DNA of 64,000 nt, from positions 3,836,674 to 3,900,673 of the forward strand of contig NZ_CP031416.1 in assembly GCF_003367375.1 (NCBI RefSeq), written 5' to 3'. The notes under the pieces were generated by a model. That model worked only from the letters and a program-made list of their open reading frames with translations. It was not told the origin of the DNA and made no database searches. The position numbers and the translations under genes are program-made. Source of the stretch: Gallaecimonas mangrovi. GTDB lineage: Bacteria; Pseudomonadota; Gammaproteobacteria; Enterobacterales; Gallaecimonadaceae. How positions within the stretch are numbered: the stretch's first letter is position 1; every line of letters begins with the position of its first letter. This document shows positions 1-8,975 of the stretch, one piece after another.

Positions 1-1
1 A

Positions 2-1525
2 TATGACATGAGCGTATTAGCCAATCACGGTATTACCTTGGCCGGTATCGCTTTTGACACCATGTTGGAAAGTTACATTTTCAACTCTGTGGCAGGCCGC
101 CACGACATGGACAGCTTGTCTTTGAAGTATTTGGCCCATAAAGCCATCAGCTTTGAAGACATTGCCGGCAAAGGCGCCAAACAAATTACCTTCGACCAGG
201 TGGCCATTAAAGATGCCGCCGTTTACGCCGCCGAAGATGCCGACGTCACCATGAAACTGCATCAGGTGCTGTGGCCAAAACTGGAAGCGGAGGCGCCACT
301 TAAAAAGGTATTCCAAGAGATTGAATTACCGCTGGTACCGGTGCTGTCACGTATGGAGCGCAGCGGCGTGTTAATAGACAAGACTCTGCTTGGCAAACAA
401 AGCGAGGAGCTAGCCACACGCATTGCTGAGCTGGAGAAAAAGGCCTTTGATATTGCGGGCGAAGAATTCAACCTCGGCAGCCCCAAACAACTACAGGCTA
501 TTTTGTTTGAAAAAATGGGCATTAAACCGCTGAAAAAAACACCTTCAGGGGTACCTTCAGTGGCAGAGGAAGTACTGCAAGAACTGGCCCACGACTACCC
601 GCTGCCGAAAGTCATTATTGAGTATCGTGGCCTTGCCAAGCTGAAATCCACCTACACCGATAAGCTGCCACAGCTTATTCATGGGAAAACCGGCAGAGTG
701 CATACCAGCTATCACCAAGCAGTGACAGCAACCGGCCGCTTATCTTCATCCGACCCAAACCTGCAAAATATCCCGGTACGTACCGAAGAAGGCAGGCGTA
801 TTCGCCAAGCCTTTATCGCCCCTAAAGGCCGGGTGCTACTGGCCGCTGACTATAGCCAAATTGAACTTAGGATCATGGCCCATTTGTCCAGTGATAAAGG
901 CTTGTTGGCTGCCTTTGCCGAAGGCAAAGACATCCACGCCGCCACCGCCGCCGAAGTCTTTGGCGTCAAACTGGATGCGGTAACCAATGAACAGCGCCGC
1001 CGTGCCAAGGCCATTAACTTTGGGCTTATCTACGGCATGTCAGCCTTCGGCTTGGCCCGCCAGCTCGACATTGGCCGCAATGAAGCCCAAGGCTATATGA
1101 ACACCTACTTTGAACGCTATCCAGGCGTTCTGGAATATATGGAAAGCACCCGTCAAAAGGCAGAAGAGAAAGGTTACGTTGAAACGCTCTTTGGCCGCCG
1201 CCTATATCTGCCCGAGATCACCGCCCGCAACCAGGCCCGTAAAAAGGCCGCCGAAAGGGCCGCCATCAATGCCCCCATGCAAGGTACCGCTGCCGATATC
1301 ATCAAAAAGGCGATGATTGCCGTTGATGAATGGATCACCACGCAAGCGGCCGACAAGGTGACGCTATTGATGCAGGTGCACGATGAATTGGTGCTGGAAG
1401 TTGATGAAAACTATGCCAAAGAAGCGGCGGCTAAGATCAGTGAACTGATGCAAAACGCCGCTGACTTAAAGGTGCCGTTAGTGGTTGATCCCGGCATGGG
1501 CATGACTTGGGACGAAGCTCATTAA
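2..1525 (+). CDS. polA: DNA polymerase I, C-terminal part (5' truncated by window edge)
   Basis: DNA polymerase I fills gaps during excision repair and removes Okazaki primers. The reading frame is open from base 2, so the gene begins before the window; about 507 residues remain of a protein normally near 920. The fragment starts inside the 3'-5' proofreading domain: the acidic residues of FDTMLE (residue 19 of the fragment) and YAAEDADVT are both kept, as in the E. coli enzyme. The polymerase domain carries motif A ([11 protein letters not shown]), the O-helix/motif B ([14 protein letters not shown]) and motif C ([10 protein letters not shown]). The internal ATG at position 8 is not a real start. 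Spot 42 RNA follows, as in enteric bacteria. Confidence 0.97.
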   Translation, partial: YDMSVLANHGITLAGIAFDTMLESYIFNSVAGRHDMDSLSLKYLAHKAISFEDIAGKGAKQITFDQVAIKDAAVYAAEDADVTMKLHQVLWPKLEAEAPLKKVFQEIELPLVPVLSRMERSGVLIDKTLLGKQSEELATRIAELEKKAFDIAGEEFNLGSPKQLQAILFEKMGIKPLKKTPSGVPSVAEEVLQELAHDYPLPKVIIEYRGLAKLKSTYTDKLPQLIHGKTGRVHTSYHQAVTATGRLSSSDPNLQNIPVRTEEGRRIRQAFIAPKGRVLLAADYSQIELRIMAHLSSDKGLLAAFAEGKDIHAATAAEVFGVKLDAVTNEQRRRAKAINFGLIYGMSAFGLARQLDIGRNEAQGYMNTYFERYPGVLEYMESTRQKAEEKGYVETLFGRRLYLPEITARNQARKKAAERAAINAPMQGTAADIIKKAMIAVDEWITTQAADKVTLLMQVHDELVLEVDENYAKEAAAKISELMQNAADLKVPLVVDPGMGMTWDEAH

Positions 1526-1582
1526 CTTACTTCTAACTGTAATATTTTTACCTTATGAGCATTAAAGGGCTGTATGAGCAAC

Positions 1583-1612
1583 AAAAAAGTGCATGAACCC
1601 ATGCATTTTTGA
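1583..1612 (+). terminator. probable polA terminator
   Basis: TGCATG and CATGCA pair around a 4-base loop (1590-1605), followed by TTTTT and preceded by an A run. It lies 60-80 bases after the polA stop. Confidence 0.6.
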
Positions 1613-1667
1613 AAAAAAATTACAGCGAGTGCTTTTAATCTGAGCAGCAGGCCATTACACTGACGGC

Positions 1668-1766
1668 GTAGGGTACAAAAGACGCTTTCCTAGCAAAGTG
1701 TCTTTGTTTCACGTAGTGGATTTGGCTACATAGCCGCCTCGCTCACAGCAGCGGGGCGTTTTTTTT
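1668..1766 (+). ncRNA. spf: Spot 42 small RNA
   Basis: Spot 42 is an Hfq-dependent small RNA that base-pairs with mRNAs of central and secondary carbon metabolism; in E. coli it is repressed by CRP-cAMP. The start GTAGGGTAC matches the E. coli 5' end. The conserved TTTCACGTAGTGGATTTGGCT block (one changed base relative to my recollection of E. coli) and the GCCGCC segment follow, and the RNA ends in a GC-rich hairpin with a run of eight T. It sits directly downstream of polA and upstream of engB, the classical spf locus. A -10-like TACACT lies at 1656-1661, seven bases before the inferred 5' end; no good -35 is visible. Confidence 0.93.
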
Positions 1767-1867
1767 GCCCGATATCAAACTCCCGCCTTTCATCTTTCTG
1801 AACACTTTTTGAAACAGATCCCGGTAAAGCAATTTTTTTAGAGCAAATACTTCAAATAGCCGAAAAA

Positions 1868-2003
1868 CTGTTGTACCTTGAAGTTGCTGCATAACCTCAA
1901 TGCTTGCTTATGCAAGCTTGTGGTGATTTTCTGCTGACATATTAGCTTCTCCCCCAATAAGCTAATATTTCTCACCGGTGGCTTCGGCCACCGGATTTTT
2001 TTT
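1868..2003 (+). ncRNA. candidate small RNA with a C-rich hairpin loop
   Basis: Three hairpins lie in a row in the gap between spf and engB, and no protein frame is present. The first is GCTTGC/GCAAGC with a TTAT loop (1902-1917). The second has a perfect 10-bp stem ATATTAGCTT/AAGCTAATAT (1939-1968) presenting the loop CTCCCCCAAT. The third is a GGC/TTCG/GCC-type terminator stem (1975-1994) with a run of T to 2003. Single-stranded C-rich loops are typical of small RNAs that pair with Shine-Dalgarno sequences. The 5' end is a guess and I see no convincing promoter. I do not recognise it as a known family; it could also be a processed 3' segment of the upstream transcript. Confidence 0.5.
1975..2003 (+). 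terminator. intrinsic terminator of the candidate small RNA
   Basis: An 8-bp stem CCGGTGGC/GCCACCGG closed by a TTCG loop is followed by nine T after one A. Confidence 0.8.
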
Positions 2004-2028
2004 GCCTAAAATCCAGCACCTTATAACG

Positions 2029-2053
2029 AAAAAAGCCCCTAAGGGGCTTTTTT
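2029..2053 (-). terminator. engB terminator (bidirectional shape)
   Basis: AGCCCCT/AGGGGCT stem flanked by A runs on the left and T runs on the right, 20-45 bases beyond the engB stop. Confidence 0.8.
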
Positions 2054-2074
2054 GTTTGCAGCAATAACGCCTCT

Positions 2075-2734
2075 TCAGGCTTCTGGTGAGTCGTCTTCTG
2101 GCTCATCCATCTCTGCTACCAGAGGATCTTCTAGCCAGGCTGCTAAATATCGACGCACCTCTGGTACGCCAAGGCCTTTGAGGGCCGATATAGTCATCAC
2201 CGTCACATCCCCTCCAAACGCCAGCGCCGCTTCTTTGCATTGCAGCAAGGTATTTTTACGGGCACCACTTTTTAACTTGTCCGCTTTGGTAAGCAGCGCC
2301 AACACCGGTAAGCCAGACTCAACCGCCCAGTAGATAAGGTCTTGGTCAATGTCCTTAAAAGGGTGACGAATGTCCATTAACACCACCAGGCCACGTAGCG
2401 ACTCACGCTTTTCCAGATACTCAGAAAGGCTGGCCTGCCACTTTTCCTTCATTTCCAGCGGCACTTTGGCAAAACCGTATCCCGGTAAATCCACCAGGCA
2501 ATGACGCGGGTCGGCCAAGCTAAACAGGTTAATTAGCTGAGTACGGCCAGGGGTTTTCGAGGTCCGCGCCAGCTGCTTTTGGCCGGTGATGGCATTCAAA
2601 GCACTGGACTTGCCGGCATTCGAACGGCCAGCAAAGGCGATTTCAACCCCGTCGTTACGTGGCAGATGACGAATGTCAGGTGCAGAGGTAATAAATCTGG
2701 CTTGGCGAAAGTCGATTTCAGGGGTGGAGTTCAT
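2075..2734 (-). CDS. engB: ribosome biogenesis GTP-binding protein EngB (YihA/YsxC)
   Basis: EngB is a small essential TrmE-Era-EngA-EngB-Septin-family GTPase needed for late assembly of the large ribosomal subunit. In the 219-residue product the P-loop GRSNAGKS is at 36-43, the DLPG switch II motif and the TKAD base-specificity motif follow in order, and SAL near residue 175 is the G5 motif. The frame extends 20 codons further upstream, but ATG at 2734 is chosen because GGGAG lies five bases before it and the protein then starts like its family. An acidic tail (DEPEDD) ends the protein. It is transcribed toward the candidate small RNA. Confidence 0.95.
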   Translation of the reverse strand: MNSTPEIDFRQARFITSAPDIRHLPRNDGVEIAFAGRSNAGKSSALNAITGQKQLARTSKTPGRTQLINLFSLADPRHCLVDLPGYGFAKVPLEMKEKWQASLSEYLEKRESLRGLVVLMDIRHPFKDIDQDLIYWAVESGLPVLALLTKADKLKSGARKNTLLQCKEAALAFGGDVTVMTISALKGLGVPEVRRYLAAWLEDPLVAEMDEPEDDSPEA

Positions 2735-2937
2735 CAAAGCTCCCACTTTGGGCGTTAAAGACATCGATAAAAATTTGTGTACACTGACTGGCAACTCTGA
2801 TGTTGATCAGGGTGTTAGCGGCCTTTAAGCGCAAAACATTCGCTATTTACAGCAGCGGCCGAAGTCGCAATTCTAACATGGCCAGGTATTAAAAAGCGCC
2901 TTATTGATACCGGCCACGCGCAATGCTTTGGAGTATC

Positions 2938-3564
2938 ATGAAAAACATCGTCGTCGCAGTCGCGATACTTCTCACCAGTATCTCATTTTCGTCTTTTGCC
3001 AAGGGTGACATCACTGCTGGCAAAGCCAAATCAGCCGTTTGTAGTGCCTGCCACGGTCCGGATGGCAATAGCCCTGTCAGTATGTATCCCCGTATCGCGG
3101 GGCAACATGCTCGTTACATAATTAAAGAACTCAAAGACTTAAAATTGGGTATGAGTTCAGGTGGTAAAGACGGCCGCTTTAACCCAGTGATGAGCGCAAT
3201 GGCATCACCGCTATCTGACCAAGACATGGCAGATTTAGCGGCTTACTTTGCCGCCCAAAAGCCGGTTATAGGTACCACTCCTGCAAAAGATGCCGCAGCA
3301 GGTCAAAAGCTTTACATGGGCGGGGATACCAAAAGAGGCATTACCGCTTGTAGCGCCTGTCACGGCCCGAAAGGCAACGGTTTGGGGCTGGCGAAATATC
3401 CCGACATTTCCGGGCAATACCCGCAATATATTAAGGCGCAACTAGAAGCCTTTCGCGCCGGCAAACGTCATAACGACCCCAATCACATGATGCGAGATGT
3501 CGCCGCTAAGCTGAGCGATGCTGACATCAATTTGCTGGCAAATTACCTTGCCGGGCTCCATTAA
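2938..3564 (+). CDS. di-haem cytochrome c4, periplasmic
   Basis: Cytochrome c4 carries electrons in the periplasm, usually to terminal oxidases such as cbb3. The 208-residue precursor has a signal peptide (residues 1-21, ending FA before KGD) and two homologous halves, each with a CSACH haem-binding motif at 35-39 and 138-142, and methionine-rich stretches that supply the axial ligands (around residues 85-88, and HMM in the second half). The start is taken at 2938, where GGAG precedes the ATG by five bases, rather than at an in-frame ATG five codons upstream. Cytochrome c4 next to engB is a common arrangement in this class. Confidence 0.93.
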   Translation: MKNIVVAVAILLTSISFSSFAKGDITAGKAKSAVCSACHGPDGNSPVSMYPRIAGQHARYIIKELKDLKLGMSSGGKDGRFNPVMSAMASPLSDQDMADLAAYFAAQKPVIGTTPAKDAAAGQKLYMGGDTKRGITACSACHGPKGNGLGLAKYPDISGQYPQYIKAQLEAFRAGKRHNDPNHMMRDVAAKLSDADINLLANYLAGLH

Positions 3565-3699
3565 GCCATTTACGAGATGATGAAAAGACAACCTTTGGCG
3601 ACACTTTTGATAACTGTGATCGAGCACGAAAATTTGGCATTGCTTTAACAATAACCCCCGAGCAAGGGTTGCACCCCTCATGCGCTGACGGTAACTTCA

Positions 3700-4036
3700 A
3701 CCGCGTCGCAAGGTTTGAGGGTTGCCCACGGCACGGGCGCCCAAGCGAAGGAAACGGTAATAAGGTCAGGACGATCAACATCGACAAACCTGTGGGAAAA
3801 GCGCTAATCAACCGAGAAAAAGAGGTAAGGTGGCCACGACGGCCCTAAGCCTCCAGGGATGAAATAGAAAGCGCCAGGAGCGGCGTAAAAAGAATAACCA
3901 TGCAGGGAAAGCTGGCAAAAAAAAGATGGACACCCGTTAGACCGAAAAATAAAAGCAACGGTCAAACACAATGGGAAAGGTGTCAATATTCGACACAAGG
4001 GATAAGGCGATAGCGTAAAGCATCGCCTTTTTCTTT
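3700..4036 (+). ncRNA. CsrB/CsrC-family regulatory RNA (CsrA-sequestering)
   Basis: The 498-base gap after the cytochrome gene holds no credible protein frame but at least nine GGA motifs within 250 bases (3750, 3769, 3795, 3857, 3877, 3906, 3928, 3974, 4000), several as CAGGA, CAGGGA or CCAGGAG, the preferred CsrA-binding form. Small hairpins are visible, for example GTGTC/GACAC at 3980-3996, and the RNA ends in a terminator (AAGGCGAT/ATCGCCTT, then T-rich) very like that of E. coli CsrC. CsrC also lies between engB and yihI, so position supports the call. CsrB/C RNAs titrate the translational regulator CsrA and are usually switched on by a BarA/UvrY-type system. The 5' end is uncertain; I found no clear UvrY box. 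Confidence 0.78.
4004..4036 (+). terminator. terminator of the Csr-type RNA
   Basis: Eight-base-pair stem AAGGCGAT/ATCGCCTT with a 10-base loop, followed by TTTTCTTT. Confidence 0.85.
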
Positions 4037-4062
4037 ATCCGCCACTCCCGTAAAATACCCCC

Positions 4063-4695
4063 ATGCTTGAATGTCCCCTCTGCCAAAGCGCAGTTCACGA
4101 CTTTGCTCGTGACCGTCAGCGCCAATATTTTCAATGTGCAAACTGTGCCCTGGTCAGTGCTGACCCGGCCTGTCACTTGAATGCGGCAGAGGAAAAGGCG
4201 CTCTATGACATTCACGACAACCACGTGGATGACCCAGGCTATCGGCGCTTTTTAACTCGGCTAAGTGCGCCGTTGCTGCAAAAGCTGGCCGTAGGAGCAC
4301 AAGGCTTGGATTTTGGCTGTGGGCCAGGGCCAGCACTGGCGGCTATGTTACAAGAGGCGGGCATGGTAATGACGCTTTTCGACCCATACTATGCACCGCA
4401 ACAGAAAGCGCTTAGGCGCCAATATGATTTTGTAACCTGCACCGAGGTGGTGGAACATTTTAACCACCCCCTTGCAAGCTGGACCCAGTTAACCTCGCTG
4501 GTAAAACCCGGAGGCTGGCTGGGAGTAATGACTAAGCTGGTGATAAACCAGGCCCGTTTTGCCAACTGGCATTACAAAAATGACCCCACCCATGTGAGCT
4601 TCCACAGTGAAGCGACCTTTGACTGGCTAGCCAAACATTTTGGCTTTGTCTGGCAACGGGTGGATACCGATGTGATCCTGCTGCAAAAAAGGTAA
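4063..4695 (+). CDS. class I SAM-dependent methyltransferase with N-terminal zinc-ribbon-like cysteines
   Basis: The 210-residue product opens with two cysteine pairs (CPLC at 4-7, CANC about residue 27-30) that look like a small zinc ribbon, then a Rossmann methyltransferase core with the SAM-binding glycine motif LDFGCGPGPALA near residue 85-95, an acidic FDPYY at the end of strand 2 and TEVVEHF further on, as in Methyltransf_11/23-type proteins. The substrate cannot be told from sequence. There is no obvious Shine-Dalgarno sequence and the ATG lies only 26 bases after the upstream terminator, so a near-leaderless transcript or a promoter inside the Csr RNA region is possible. It stops seven bases before yihI and probably forms an operon with yihI and the DUF2489 gene. 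Confidence 0.85.
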   Translation: MLECPLCQSAVHDFARDRQRQYFQCANCALVSADPACHLNAAEEKALYDIHDNHVDDPGYRRFLTRLSAPLLQKLAVGAQGLDFGCGPGPALAAMLQEAGMVMTLFDPYYAPQQKALRRQYDFVTCTEVVEHFNHPLASWTQLTSLVKPGGWLGVMTKLVINQARFANWHYKNDPTHVSFHSEATFDWLAKHFGFVWQRVDTDVILLQKR

Positions 4696-4702
4696 GGCAG
4701 AG

Positions 4703-5212
4703 ATGACCCGAATGAAGAAAACCCGCGCCCCGGGTAAATTGGGTACCGCCAAGAAAGTGGATACTGGCAATACCCAGTTAAGCACCAGTAAGGGTAAAAA
4801 ACACAAGCTGGGCAATAAATCTGGCAGTCGTCATGCCGTCGCTACGGCTGGCAACAACGCCAAGCAAGCCAATGCCCAAAACAAAGATAAGCGTTTGGGC
4901 TCGACCAAACCGGTCACCTTGGTGAAACCAGGTGCCAAAGCTGCGCCTAAAGCCAAGCCGGCTCCTGCAACGCCCAAACAAGACATGGCAGCCAAAGCGG
5001 CCCTGCTGGAAAGCCTCGAGAACGACATTCGTCTGAACGATTTGCTCGACAGACTGGATGAAGACCAAGAGCTTGGTGCCGAAGAACTGGCTTACGTTGA
5101 AGAGATGACCGGTAAAATCGAGAAGCTGATGGCCGAGCTGGGCATCACTGACGATGAAGACGACGATTACACCGACGACATCGACTGGGATGACGAGGAA
5201 AAGCCGGCATGA
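4703..5212 (+). CDS. yihI: Der GTPase-activating protein YihI
   Basis: YihI binds the ribosome-assembly GTPase Der (EngA) and stimulates its GTP hydrolysis, acting as a brake on 50S assembly. The 169-residue product has the usual architecture: a very basic, low-complexity N-terminal half (many Lys, Ala, Thr) and a folded acidic C-terminal part containing LLDRLDEDQELGAEE, finishing in an Asp/Glu tail (DDEDDDYTDD). A short GGTAAGG lies before the ATG. The last codons overlap the next gene by four bases (ATGA), indicating translational coupling. Confidence 0.92.
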   Translation: MTRMKKTRAPGKLGTAKKVDTGNTQLSTSKGKKHKLGNKSGSRHAVATAGNNAKQANAQNKDKRLGSTKPVTLVKPGAKAAPKAKPAPATPKQDMAAKAALLESLENDIRLNDLLDRLDEDQELGAEELAYVEEMTGKIEKLMAELGITDDEDDDYTDDIDWDDEEKPA

Positions 5213-5649
5213 GTTTTTGGACCATTGCCGCCATTGTTGGGGTTGTCATTATTATTGGCCTGGCCTTTTACGCTGGAAAGCTACTCTTTATGGTCAAAGC
5301 GCAGCGCCAAAAAGAAGAAGCCTTCCTAGCCGAGCACAATGAAAAGCTGCTGAAAAGTGTTCGCATTATTGCCGCCGCCATGGTGGAAGAGCAGTGTGAT
5401 TTCTCGGAAGGGGCCATCCGCATTCGAGTATTAACCGACCACTTACTGCCTTATAAGGATTACCAGCCGCAGTTCCCGGCATTATTTGATCTTTATGACA
5501 GGGTCAAAGACATGCCGACCCACGACGCCCGTAAAACCATGGATAAAAAGGAACGCTTTAAACAGGACATGCAACGCGCCGCCTGGGAGCAAGAGCTGGG
5601 CGCCGCCATAAAACTGGAAGCCAAAACGCTCAAAGAATTGACTCATTGA
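5209..5649 (+). CDS. DUF2489 membrane-anchored protein
   Basis: A 146-residue protein with one N-terminal transmembrane helix (about residues 5-27, AAIVGVVIIIGLAFYAG) followed by a charged, mostly helical cytoplasmic or periplasmic domain. It matches the DUF2489 family, which is regularly found between yihI and hemN; no biochemical function is known. It overlaps yihI by four bases. A hairpin (GAGGGCACC/GGTGCCCTC, 5674-5696) follows with only a weak T stretch. Confidence 0.85.
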   Translation: MSFWTIAAIVGVVIIIGLAFYAGKLLFMVKAQRQKEEAFLAEHNEKLLKSVRIIAAAMVEEQCDFSEGAIRIRVLTDHLLPYKDYQPQFPALFDLYDRVKDMPTHDARKTMDKKERFKQDMQRAAWEQELGAAIKLEAKTLKELTH

Positions 5650-5673
5650 GTCAGATCAAGCACCGCTTCGAAG

Positions 5674-5699
5674 GAGGGCACCATACTGGTGCCCTCTTG
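5674..5699 (+). terminator. hairpin between the yihI operon and hemN
   Basis: Perfect 9-bp stem GAGGGCACC/GGTGCCCTC with a 5-base loop. Only two T follow, so it may attenuate or stabilise the message rather than terminate strongly. Confidence 0.4.
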
Positions 5700-5717
5700 A
5701 TTTGAAGGAGCCGTGCT

Positions 5718-7076
5718 GTGTATTTCGATCCTGAACTCATTCGCCGTTACGATATGGCCGCCCCCCGTTACACGTCTTACCCCACAGCACTGAGCTTTAC
5801 CGAGCAGGTCAGAGGCGACCAATGGCGCACCGCCATTACGCAAGCGCCCTCGCGCAAGTTAAGCCTTTATGTCCACATCCCCTTCTGTCAGAAGATGTGC
5901 TACTACTGCGGCTGCAACAAAATAGTGACTCGCCATAGCCATAAGGCCGACCTTTACCTTGACCACTTAGCCAGGGAAATTGCCTACCAAGCTGAGCTTT
6001 TTGGCGACTTTACCGTGCATCATTTGCACCTGGGCGGCGGCACCCCAACCTTTTTAAACCAGCTGCAAATGCAGCGGCTATTGGCGATGCTGAAAGGCAA
6101 CTTTCATTTTGCCAAAGACTTTGTTGGCAGCATTGAAATTGACCCCCGTGCCATCGAGGTCAGAGATCTGGCATGGTTAAGAGAGCTGGGCTTTAACCGC
6201 CTCTCCATGGGCGCCCAAGACTTTGACCCGAAAGTGCAGGTGGCTATCAACCGGGTACAAAGTACCGACAAAATTGCCGCCCTGATGGACAAAGCCCGCC
6301 AGCTTGGCTTTAACTCCATCAACCTCGACTTTATTTATGGCCTGCCCTTTCAAAACGCCGGTTCCTTTGGCCAAACCTTGCAAAAAGCGCTGCAACTGGC
6401 CCCCGACCGCTTCTCTATTTTTAACTACGCACACCTGCCAGAGCGTTTCCCGGCGCAGCGCAAAATAAAAGAAGACACCATGCCGGGCGCACCAGAAAAG
6501 CTGCGAATGCTGGGCACCACCATCGACACCCTAACCGGCGCCGGATATCACTTTATTGGCATGGATCATTTTGCCAAGGCCGACGACGAACTCGCCGTTG
6601 CCCAGCAGCAAGGGCGCTTACACCGTAACTTCCAGGGCTACACCACCGACGGCGACTGCGAATTACTGGCCCTTGGTGCCTCTGCTATTAGCAAAGTCGG
6701 CGGCCAGTATGTGCAGAACGAAAAAAGCATTGGCGACTACCAAAACGCCAGCGCCAGCCAAGGCCATGCCCGCTTAAAAGGCTACCTAATGAGCCAAGAA
6801 GACCACATCCGCGCCGCCGCCATTCACAGCCTGCTTTGCCACTTCAATCTTAACTGGGCCAAACTCGACCAGCGCTTTGGCATTGATAGCAAAAGCTATT
6901 TTAAAGACGACCAAGCATTGTTGGCCCCCTTTATCAAAGACGGTTTGGTTGATACGCACAGTCAGGGCATAGACGTAACCGACAAGGGCCGCTTTTTGGT
7001 GCGCACCATCGCCACCGCCTTTGACGCCCACCTAAGAAAACAGGTGCAGCAGCACCGCTTTTCGCGGGTGATATAA
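5718..7076 (+). CDS. hemN: oxygen-independent coproporphyrinogen III oxidase HemN
   Basis: HemN is a radical-SAM enzyme that decarboxylates coproporphyrinogen III to protoporphyrinogen IX in haem synthesis without oxygen. The 452-residue product carries the iron-sulfur motif CxxxCxxC at C57, C61 and C64 with the extra cysteine C66 typical of HemN, then the GGGTP SAM motif and the C-terminal HemN domain. The start is GTG at 5718, set by AAGGAG seven bases upstream and by the family N-terminus (YFDPELIRRYD). A strong bidirectional terminator separates it from add. Confidence 0.96.
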   Translation: MYFDPELIRRYDMAAPRYTSYPTALSFTEQVRGDQWRTAITQAPSRKLSLYVHIPFCQKMCYYCGCNKIVTRHSHKADLYLDHLAREIAYQAELFGDFTVHHLHLGGGTPTFLNQLQMQRLLAMLKGNFHFAKDFVGSIEIDPRAIEVRDLAWLRELGFNRLSMGAQDFDPKVQVAINRVQSTDKIAALMDKARQLGFNSINLDFIYGLPFQNAGSFGQTLQKALQLAPDRFSIFNYAHLPERFPAQRKIKEDTMPGAPEKLRMLGTTIDTLTGAGYHFIGMDHFAKADDELAVAQQQGRLHRNFQGYTTDGDCELLALGASAISKVGGQYVQNEKSIGDYQNASASQGHARLKGYLMSQEDHIRAAAIHSLLCHFNLNWAKLDQRFGIDSKSYFKDDQALLAPFIKDGLVDTHSQGIDVTDKGRFLVRTIATAFDAHLRKQVQQHRFSRVI

Positions 7077-7100
7077 AAAAGGGCCGCCAGGCCCTTTTTT
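7074..7100. terminator. bidirectional terminator between hemN and add
   Basis: A-run, GGGCC/GGCCC stem with a GCCA loop, then TTTTTT; it serves the two convergent genes, and the add stop codon falls at its edge. Confidence 0.9.
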
Positions 7101-8094
7101 ATTGCTTGGCGGCTAGCAGCGCCTGTTTTTCCTTGTCACTTAGAAAGCTCATGGCCAAACCATGGCGCTGGCAGGCGCTAATTTGCGAAGGGCTTAACCC
7201 CGCCCTAGGCGCGGCAACCTCATATTCGTAATCAAGCTCAATGCCGCTCACCCCCGGGTCGTCGGTATTGAGGCTCACGGCAATGCCGTTCGCTAAGAAG
7301 GCGTTAATAGGGTGCTCGGCGTAGCTGGCAACCGTTGAGGTATGAATATTGGAGGTCAGGCAAGACTCGATGCCAATATTATGCTTTGCCATATAATCCA
7401 AAAGCTTAGGGTCTTGGGCGGCTTTCACACCATGGCCAATGCGCACCGCACCCAGCGATTGCAGCGCATGCCAAACCGACTCAGGCCCAGCCGCTTCACC
7501 GGCATGCACTGTCACCTTAAGGCCAGCGTCCAGCACCTGCTTAAAGTGCGGCTCATAAAGCGGCCCTGGAAAACCGAGTTCATCACCGGCGAGGTCGACC
7601 GCAGCAATATGTTGGCTTTGGGCCAAAATAGCGTCTAATTCCCGCTGGCATTGCGCCGTGCCAAAGGTGCGACTTAAGATGCCAATCAAATTGGTTTTCA
7701 CCGCAAAGTCTCGGCTGCCGGCAGCAACCCCGGCGACCACCGCTTCCACCACCGCTTGCGGGTCAAGGCCGTGGCTCATTGCCATATACCAGGGGCTAAA
7801 ACGCAGCTCGGTATAATCAATACCAACCTTGGCCGCGTCTTCAACGTTTTCGTACGCCACGCGGTAGCAGGCGTCCAAGTCCCCCAACACTTTTACACCC
7901 CAATCTAACTTGGCTAAAAAGGCCACCAGTGAGGCTTCGTTCTCAATAACCTGCGCATAGGGTTTCATGCCCGCTTCGTCCTGGGCCGGCAATGGCACGT
8001 TAAAACGCCTGGCTAAATCGATAATGGTGCCAAGGCGTACGTTGCCATCCAGATGCCGGTGGATATCCACCAGAGGAAAAGTCTTATCAATCAT
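7099..8094 (-). CDS. add: adenosine deaminase
   Basis: Deaminates adenosine and deoxyadenosine to inosine forms in purine salvage. The metal-binding HRHLDGN lies at residues 12-18 (H12, H14), [12 protein letters not shown] provides the third metal histidine and the catalytic Glu, GHGVKA and NTDDPG complete the site. Length (331-332 residues) and end-to-end similarity to the E. coli enzyme are normal. Two adjacent ATG codons are available (8097 and 8094); the second matches the family start MID. Single gene with its own short upstream region. Confidence 0.95.
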   Translation of the reverse strand: MIDKTFPLVDIHRHLDGNVRLGTIIDLARRFNVPLPAQDEAGMKPYAQVIENEASLVAFLAKLDWGVKVLGDLDACYRVAYENVEDAAKVGIDYTELRFSPWYMAMSHGLDPQAVVEAVVAGVAAGSRDFAVKTNLIGILSRTFGTAQCQRELDAILAQSQHIAAVDLAGDELGFPGPLYEPHFKQVLDAGLKVTVHAGEAAGPESVWHALQSLGAVRIGHGVKAAQDPKLLDYMAKHNIGIESCLTSNIHTSTVASYAEHPINAFLANGIAVSLNTDDPGVSGIELDYEYEVAAPRAGLSPSQISACQRHGLAMSFLSDKEKQALLAAKQ

Positions 8095-8137
8095 CACGGG
8101 TATCCGCTTATGCTTGTGGTGGGTATTAGTGTAACGG

Positions 8138-8941
8138 ATGCGTTTTATGAGCCACAGCGCTTGCTTTAGCTATTGTTTGGGCGACAGGTTTAGTTTGGAC
8201 GTTTTAAGGCCAATATTGGCCAAGCACGGCCAGGCGCAAAGCCTGCGCGATGCTTTTATCCTGCCAATGCCTGCCGGCGAATGCATTATTTTTCACTACG
8301 GGGTGGTGGTTTGCTGGGGCATGGCCGAAGACAAGGCCAAGGCCTTTTGCCAAAGCCTTAGCGCCGCGGTTGAAGGGCCCATTAAAGCCACCCGTGATGA
8401 AATCAGCTTTGCCGAACTCGGCCAAAACGAGCGGCTACACATCAAGCACGACCACTTTGTGTTTCCCGGCAACGACAGTTTAAGCAAACTGGCGGTTAGC
8501 CATGCTTTGGCGCAATCGGTGAAATTGGAAGCCTTTGAGGAACAGGTGGCGGCAACCATCAAGGAAACCTCGCCCATTCCCGAAACCCTGGCCAACCAAG
8601 GCAAAATTCGCCTGCCAAGGCGCAAACTGGCGGTGTTGCGTGGGCGGCTGTATTTGGCCAAAAGCCAGGTTAACCTGCATTTTGACTTGTTGGATAAGCC
8701 CGATTTCTTTTGGGACCACCCGGAGCTCGACCCTTATTACGACTTAACCCGTGCTAACCAGGAATTAGACAGCCGCTTGGAGATCTTAAATAAGCGCCTG
8801 GAAGTGATAGGGGAGCTGCTGGAAATTTTGGCCGATGAGGAACATCATAAACATTCAAGCTTCTTGGAATGGATCATCATCTGGCTGATTAGCATCGAGA
8901 TTCTTATCTTTATCTTTCACGACTACCTCGGTTGGATTTGA
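8138..8941 (+). CDS. RMD1/YagE (DUF155) family membrane protein
   Basis: The 267-residue product matches the RMD1/DUF155 family: an N-terminal mixed domain, a central helical region with [14 protein letters not shown] near residue 187-200, a predicted coiled coil ([19 protein letters not shown]) and a single C-terminal transmembrane helix (about 247-265). Mitochondrial relatives (Rmd1, RMND1) support organelle translation; bacterial members are uncharacterised. The start may be the first ATG or the fourth codon (ATG 8147); neither has a clear ribosome site. It ends 34 bases before epmA. Confidence 0.8.
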   Translation: MRFMSHSACFSYCLGDRFSLDVLRPILAKHGQAQSLRDAFILPMPAGECIIFHYGVVVCWGMAEDKAKAFCQSLSAAVEGPIKATRDEISFAELGQNERLHIKHDHFVFPGNDSLSKLAVSHALAQSVKLEAFEEQVAATIKETSPIPETLANQGKIRLPRRKLAVLRGRLYLAKSQVNLHFDLLDKPDFFWDHPELDPYYDLTRANQELDSRLEILNKRLEVIGELLEILADEEHHKHSSFLEWIIIWLISIEILIFIFHDYLGWI

Positions 8942-8975
8942 TGGGTTATCTTGTGCCCCCCCAAGGAGGTCTCTG

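Noticed and set aside
3700..4036. RNase P RNA, tmRNA or 6S RNA as the identity of the GGA-rich RNA
   Set aside because: None of the conserved cores of those RNAs is present; GGA repeats and a CsrC-like terminator point to the Csr family.
3442..4224. Minus-strand frames across the GGA-rich region
   Set aside because: Several short mutually overlapping frames, no ribosome sites, no motifs; the GGA motifs and terminator on the plus strand explain the region better as a Csr-type RNA.
8208..8224. GGCCAATATTGGCC palindrome in the RMD1-family gene
   Set aside because: A single short palindrome inside a coding region, with no partner site or promoter context; likely chance.
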